The notes under the pieces were generated by a model that searched no databases, was not told where the DNA came from, and saw nothing but the letters and a program-made list of their open reading frames with translations. A stretch of 64,000 nt of DNA, from assembly GCA_033398695.1 (NCBI GenBank), contig CM065801.1, positions 1,674,001 to 1,738,000 of the forward strand, written 5' to 3'. The translations under genes and the position numbers were made by a program. The DNA comes from Orobanche coerulescens. Lineage: Eukaryota > Streptophyta > Magnoliopsida > Lamiales > Orobanchaceae. Every line of letters begins with the position of its first letter. The first letter of the stretch is position 1. This document shows, piece after piece, positions 59,371 through 64,000 of the stretch.

Positions 59371-59603
59371 CAGTCATCGTCATGGGAACCTGTTAATGCA
59401 TTAACCATCATCTGCATGACTTTAACCCTCATCTCTAAATCCATAACATAATCTGATGTCTCTCTGAAAAGCCTTTCTACTCCAATATGTGAGGACTGAT
59501 CACAATTTGGAATCATCCTTTTCAGAATTCCCAGTTTCCTTTCGACCGAATCCCGGGCCCCAACGCAACGATCGGAACGCGCCCTTGATCTCTTCATGAT
59601 CAC
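59370..59603 (-). CDS. UPB1: UPBEAT1-like atypical bHLH transcription factor (77 aa)
   Basis: An intact frame from ATG 59603. Basic RSRARSDRCVGARDSVERK leads into helix-loop-helix LGILKRMIPNCDQSS and VERLFRETSDYVMDLEMRVKVMQMMVNAL. The LFR(Q/E)T(A/S)DY(I/V)..LEM(K/R)VKVMQ(T/M)MV signature is that of UPBEAT1, the Arabidopsis bHLH that sets the root proliferation/differentiation boundary by repressing peroxidases. The basic region lacks the H-E-R residues needed for E-box contact, as usual for this atypical group. It is shorter at the N-terminus than UPB1 (about 100 aa); an upstream exon was looked for and not found. A functional small gene is likely. Confidence 0.82.
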
Positions 59604-59795
59604 TACTACAATGCTGCACCTTCTTTTATTTCTTCAGGAAATTATGAGCAATTATAAGTGTCTGCAAAGGTGGAGTGTTCAGAAAAAAAAAAAGAACTTG
59701 TGATTTAAAGTGTCACAATGTGGGGCTTTTTTATAGTTGACATTGAGGATTACATATATTACAATTAAAAAAAATGATGGAGTAAAAGAATATAT

Positions 59796-59957
59796 ATATA
59801 TATATAGAGAGAGAGAGATATATAGAGAGAGAGCTTCTGGTGAGAATAATACTTAAGTTAAGAAATAAGAATGAATTACAAAAATGTATGCATAGAATGT
59901 AATACTCTAGTGCATCGATATTTTGATGCATATAATGCAGAGTTTTTATGCATTGCA
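59796..59957. mobile_element. TA-microsatellite-flanked element, copy 3, left half
   Basis: After (TA)n and (GA)n (59796-59835) comes CTTCTGGTGAGAATAATAC, then ATCGATATTTTGATGCATAT. The element is split by a solo LTR and continues at 60553. Confidence 0.7.
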
Positions 59958-59962
59958 AGTTT

Positions 59963-60552
59963 TGTTGGTGATTTTAGTGTCACCATTCATTTTGTGTAAT
60001 TGGAACTAATATGTGAGCTAAGGGGTTTATAATTCGTATTCTAATATATGATCGGGTATGTGCGGAGTGCACACATGTATAAGATCGAATTATAAGCCGG
60101 TACGGACTAATGTCGGGAGTCGGGCGCGCCCCATGTGAGTCTAGGGCGGCGCCCCTGGCAAGTCCATGGGGCGAGCCTGCTGATGTAAAATTGATTAATT
60201 TCGTCAATTTTGTTAAGCCACCCGTCAACCCTAATTTCGGACCACTAATGACGGCGCCGCTCTCAAAACTCTAAAATCGACCTATTGTAACCCTAATCCG
60301 ACATGTATAAATAAGGCTCTCCTCATGAGTCTGAAACCAACCTTTTTCTGAGCTCTCTATCTTTCTGATAAACACAGAATTTCTCTAGCAATTTGGCTTA
60401 CGTTTCTGTGCCTGGATTCGTAAGTGTTCCATTGGATTATTCTAGGCTGAATTTCTTGTAACCCGGGCATAGGGTAGAAATATCAGTTCGGAAAGTGTTT
60501 ACACGATCCATTGGAAAATCCGGATCTCCATAAAAACCCTTATACCCCAACA
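59963..60552. mobile_element. Solo LTR with 5-bp target duplication
   Basis: Begins TGTTGGTGATTTTAGTG and ends TTATACCCCAACA; AGTTT at 59958-59962 and 60553-60557. 590 bp, with a TATA-like GTATAAATAAGG near 60305 in the + direction. No internal retrotransposon sequence, so unequal recombination has removed the rest. The GC content is clearly above that of the host element it interrupts. Confidence 0.94.
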
Positions 60553-60690
60553 AGTTTGATGCACGAAATGCATATATTGCATGCATAAGTCAATCTGGAC
60601 CGTACATCACACACAAATCAATGATTCAGAATTATTCTCAATTCACAACATAAAAATCATTATCATATGATCATATATATATATATATAT
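60553..60690. mobile_element. TA-microsatellite-flanked element, copy 3, right half
   Basis: TTTGATGCACGAAATGCATA and GTCAATCTGGACCGTACATC match 31120-31215 of copy 1; ends at (TA)n near 60672-60692. Confidence 0.7.
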
Positions 60691-60902
60691 ATTCCTGTCC
60701 CACCTATATTAATAGTACTATATTAGATCAATAGTATCACCCCACATCACAACTTTCTAAAGAAAATAAAGAATTTAGTGCCTTTTAGATTCTAGATATA
60801 TCAAAAAATATACTCATATTTAATGATTGTTGCATTAGTCAGTAATATTAATTAGAGCATAAAAAGAATATTGAGGCACATTTTATTTTTTTCAAAATAT
60901 TA

Positions 60903-61056
60903 TTCCTTCCGTTCCGAACCGAATTGTAACATTTGGAAGAAAATCGGTTTATCTTAGGTAAATAGTTGGATGTGATTGGAGGTATTTACTGAAATATGGC
61001 ATTTTTAAAGGAACATTTTCTGATTGAAATATGTACTTTAGACGGGACGGAGGAAG
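60903..61056. mobile_element. Mariner-type MITE
   Basis: Ends TTCCTTCCGTTCC and inverted CTTCCTCCGTCCC, each beside TA (60901-60902 and 61057-61058). 154 bp, non-coding. Confidence 0.9.
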
Positions 61057-61970
61057 TATCTTAATTCGTGTGCAAAATAAAAGTGATTTTTGTTTTAAAC
61101 TATGGAAGTAATTTTTCTCATAAGATAGACGAGCAACCCACCTCAAACTTTAGAAAAAGGGAAAAAAAATAATTTTCTTATTTGTATATTATTAATTTTA
61201 TTACTTAAATGATCACTATTACAATAAAACATCGTACCTTAAAAAAACATAGTCAATAAAACATTTATGTATTTTTTTTATTACATTATTTGTTGCATAT
61301 ACTAGCGACCAGTTTGATGCAACAATGCAATGAAATTACTTAATAATGCAATTGGTTTTTAGATTTCTGGTGTCTTCCATATATATATATATATATTATC
61401 TCCTCCCTTTTAAATCTCTTTTTCTCCCCTTATCTTTTTTTTTCTTTTTTTGGTGGGGTCCAATGCAGAATTATTAGACAAGGTGTTCGGGGATCAATCA
61501 AGCTATTACATTTGGTGGGTATATGGGTTTCGGCATGTTCACTCTAAGCTTGATGCACATGCAACCACATGCACGTTTCTCTTCATCACCAACATTTCCC
61601 TATCAAACCACCACCGCACCACACCACACCACACCGCACCGCACTGCGCCGCCTTATTAACTTCCATCACACATCCTCCATACCTACTCCTCATTAAAAC
61701 ACTCTGGATTATTCCTTTCCTAACTTTACGAGTACAAATGCACACATAAAAACAAGCCAATTGGCACTTTCCTTGAAATTTCCATTTTTAGTGCCACTTT
61801 GGATTTCTATCTTTGTAATATTTATTTGGTGTCTAACGTACGCTCCTGAACGACACGTGAGAAAAAGGGATCGATATCTTTTATTCACGTGTCATTCAAT
61901 TGGTGAATCGAATTACTGGATTAAATGTTGTAGGAAGTCAGACAATTTTCTATCTGCGCTGCGCTGCAAG
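61057..61970. other. Intergenic sequence
   Basis: No gene recognised. Contains a (TA)n run near 61379-61396 and an imperfect CACCACACCGCACC run near 61610-61650. Confidence 0.5.
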
Positions 61971-62890
61971 CACTATCAAAATTTGCGCTTTAGCCGACAA
62001 GTGGTCGGAGAACGACCGACGACAGCTGTCGTCCGTCGACTAAAGTCATGGTTTAACCGACTATTGTATAGGTATCATCTAAAGTAATTTAGCCGACGAC
62101 TTTGAGGTTGGTCGTTGGCTAAATCTTGGCTGAGTCGTCGGCTAAAGTCCCAATATTTTAATCGACAACAACACACCATCCGCTAAAGTGCCGATACTTT
62201 TGCTGAGGGACTAGTTTATATTTAACCGACGACACAGATCTAGTCGTCGGCTGAAGTTTGAATATTCTGATTTTTTTTTTTTTCAAATTTTCATGAATAA
62301 TTTATTTTCTAAAGCTTATTAGTACCGGAAAATAAATTCTTTATTGAAATAAGATACATAATTTTAATAAATATATAATGTTTTAATACATTTAACATTA
62401 ATATTTAATATGATTAAATAAATTTTTTCGAACAGTATAATAAATAAAGTACTTGATTATTTTACACATGCATGTAATCCAGATAGCTCAATGACAATAT
62501 GCTTCATTGAGCGGAAGGTCGCGGGTTTGAGTTCCACCATGCTCATCTATAGAGGTGATGATTTGTGGTCTTGTGGCGGTTTGCAATTGGGTTGGAGGGG
62601 TCCAGATTGGACTGAGTTGTATGCAAAATTTTTTAATTAGAATTTAGCCAACGATAATTCATAGTCATCGGCTAAACCATTAAGACTTTAGCCGACGACT
62701 ATACTTTAGCCGAATATGAGATAGTCGCTGGATAAAGTCTCAGCTTTAGCCGACGGTTTGCGCAGGCCGTCGTCGCTAAATCTTAGCCGACGAATATCGA
62801 CCGATGGAACTTTAGCCGGCGACCTAGTAGTATAGCCGATGACTTCAGCCTTAGCCGACAACTTTTGTTCTTCGGTTAAAGTACTTAGTG
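61971..62890. mobile_element. Non-autonomous CACTA element, both ends present
   Basis: Starts CACTATCAAAATTTGCGCTTTA and ends GGTTAAAGTACTTAGTG, that is CACTAAGTACTTTAACC inverted. Subterminal TTTAGCCGACGAC / GTCGTCGGCTAAA words fill both end regions as in the element at 45953. Flanking triplets (AAG and AAT) do not match, so no 3-bp duplication is evident. 920 bp. Confidence 0.9.
62470..62620 (+). mobile_element. SINE-like insert in the CACTA element
   Basis: TAGCTCAATGACAATATGC (A-box-like) is followed by GGTCGCGGGTTTGAGTTCC (B-box-like), then a GC-richer tail ending near GACTGAGTTG. It looks like a tRNA-derived SINE of plants; ends and duplication were not resolved. Confidence 0.55.
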
Positions 62891-62909
62891 AATATGAAGT
62901 TCACCATTA

Positions 62910-63992
62910 GGATGGTGACAGTCATGCCTCCCAAAAATTCCATACCTCCCAAATCTACCAATAATATCATTCCACCTCATTCCACCTCATTCATACTTTT
63001 TTCATATCTCCCAACCCCTTTTTAGTGGCAACCATGCCTTTTTCATACCTCCCAACTAATTTTATTTTTTTATTTTCATAAATTATATTAAACAATTTAA
63101 TTAAAACATAATATTTCATTAATAACTAAAAGAAAATTACATAATACTTAAAAAAAAACATAATTAAAAGAAAATTACATTATTCTTAAAAAAAAGGAAA
63201 TAACTAATCATCGAGATATGTTAAGTTTTGAGCCTCTACGTGGTCCGTAAGATCATATAGGAGACGACAATGGATTTGTTCATCGAGTAACTCCTCTAAT
63301 ACACTATCGTCATAAGGTACGCGGCCGTGGATCCATTATATGAACCGGTGATATTGCAACTCGATCGTCTTTTAAAATCATATTGTGAAATATGATACAC
63401 GTATAAACGAGTTGTCGAATCTTTTCAACCGACATAGCCCGGAGAGGACGACCGAGAATCGTCGGAAAACTTTGGACGTTCAACGAAATAGTCATTCATA
63501 AGGGTTTGTAAAGCTTCTTCACGAAAACGTTCTATATACTCCCGAGTTTCGGTAGAGCTTGCCGTGTCGTCAATTGAATCGTACACGGCTAATAAGGTTT
63601 GTAGGGTGCTACCGGATGCCAATAGTTCGGACGATTCGGCGGGAATAAATATCGAGTCGGACGAAGAAGAAGAAGATAAAACCATTGTAAAAATATGTGA
63701 ATTGTATTGTTTGTGTTAAATATGTGAATTGAAAGTATAAAATTGTATGTGTTTTAGTTTAGTATATATAAGGATTTTTTTTTGTTTTTGTTTTGTACCC
63801 CAACGGATCTATTGAAAACGTCTATTTTTTTTTCACCTCCCAACACTCCCAACGGTCAAATTCCTTCCAAACCGCTCCGAAGCATGAAATCCCGCTTAGA
63901 CCATGCCGCTGGCCATACCGTCGAGGTGGCGGCGGTGTTCACCGGCGGTATGGCCATGCCGCTGGGCATACCGCCTACCACTGCCACCATCC
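62910..63992 (-). mobile_element. PIF/Harbinger element, internally deleted
   Basis: TTA duplicated at 62907-62909 and 63993-63995. Ends GGATGGTGACAGT and inverted GGATGGTGGCAGT. 1083 bp with the fused N- and C-terminal parts of a transposase on -. The left TIR starts only 20 bp from the end of the CACTA element. Confidence 0.93.
63310..63685 (-). pseudogene. Harbinger-type transposase (Plant_tran family), internal deletion
   Basis: From ATG 63685: a serine/acid-rich N-terminus, then YIERFREEALQTLMNDYFVE and PKFSDD, the usual start of this family. The frame then changes and only the C-terminal end is present: VEKIRQLVYTCIIFHNMILKDDR (family CIIxHNMI.EDER). The whole DDE core is missing, the junction being near 63440-63480. 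A transposition-incompetent derivative. Confidence 0.85.
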
Positions 63993-64000
63993 TTAGTATT

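Noticed and set aside
61450..62087. Small frames including one across the CACTA end
   Set aside because: They cross a transposon border and show no domain.

Overview
The window is nuclear DNA of a flowering plant, most likely a eudicot: genes with GT..AG introns sit in AT-rich sequence full of plant transposon families (MULE, hAT, PIF/Harbinger, CACTA, pogo/Tigger, Ty1/copia, LINE, SINE, MITEs). I cannot name the species. No CRISPR array, rRNA gene or functional tRNA was seen.

Layout. 1-8550: the right part of a large Mutator-like element (MULE). It holds the 3' half of a MURA transposase gene on +, a small two-exon gene on -, and a DUF1985 + Ulp1-protease (C48) gene on -, so transposase and protease genes converge as mudrA and mudrB do in MuDR. 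Minisatellites built on the palindrome CACGATCGTG are scattered through it, and two arrays lie inside introns of the two large genes. 9.2-14 kb: MITEs, a LINE RNase H remnant and an LTR fragment. 14.5-15.1 kb: an intact single-exon membrane-anchored plant protein gene. 15.7-22.4 kb: hAT, Tigger, Tourist, mariner-type and MULE MITEs, several with clear target-site duplications. 22.9-28.8 kb: a 12-exon FCA-like gene (two RRMs and a WW domain) with all exon junctions in frame, but ending just after the WW domain. 29.8-31.7 kb: a three-exon group IIc WRKY gene on - with a premature stop in exon 1. 31.8-33.4 kb: hAT elements and a SINE. 33.9-40.5 kb: a complete but frameshifted copia retrotransposon (TSD TTAAA). 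40.6-46 kb: MITEs, a 268-bp tandem array and a filled/empty insertion-site pair. 46-53 kb: a CACTA fragment joined to the LTR of a gag-only SIRE-like copia remnant, and a giant inverted repeat. 53.2-55.8 kb: a nearly intact Harbinger element. 55.8-59 kb: an RTE LINE remnant and tandem duplications. 59.4-59.6 kb: an UPBEAT1-like bHLH gene. 60-64 kb: a solo LTR nested in a TA-microsatellite element, a mariner MITE, a non-autonomous CACTA element and a deleted Harbinger element.

Only four ordinary host genes are supported: the tail-anchored protein, FCA-like, WRKY and UPB1-like. Two of these neighbours (FCA-like and WRKY) carry early stops with coding-quality sequence still readable beyond the stop. 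The most unusual signal is the family of GATCG-palindrome minisatellites that splicing would remove from MULE transcripts.
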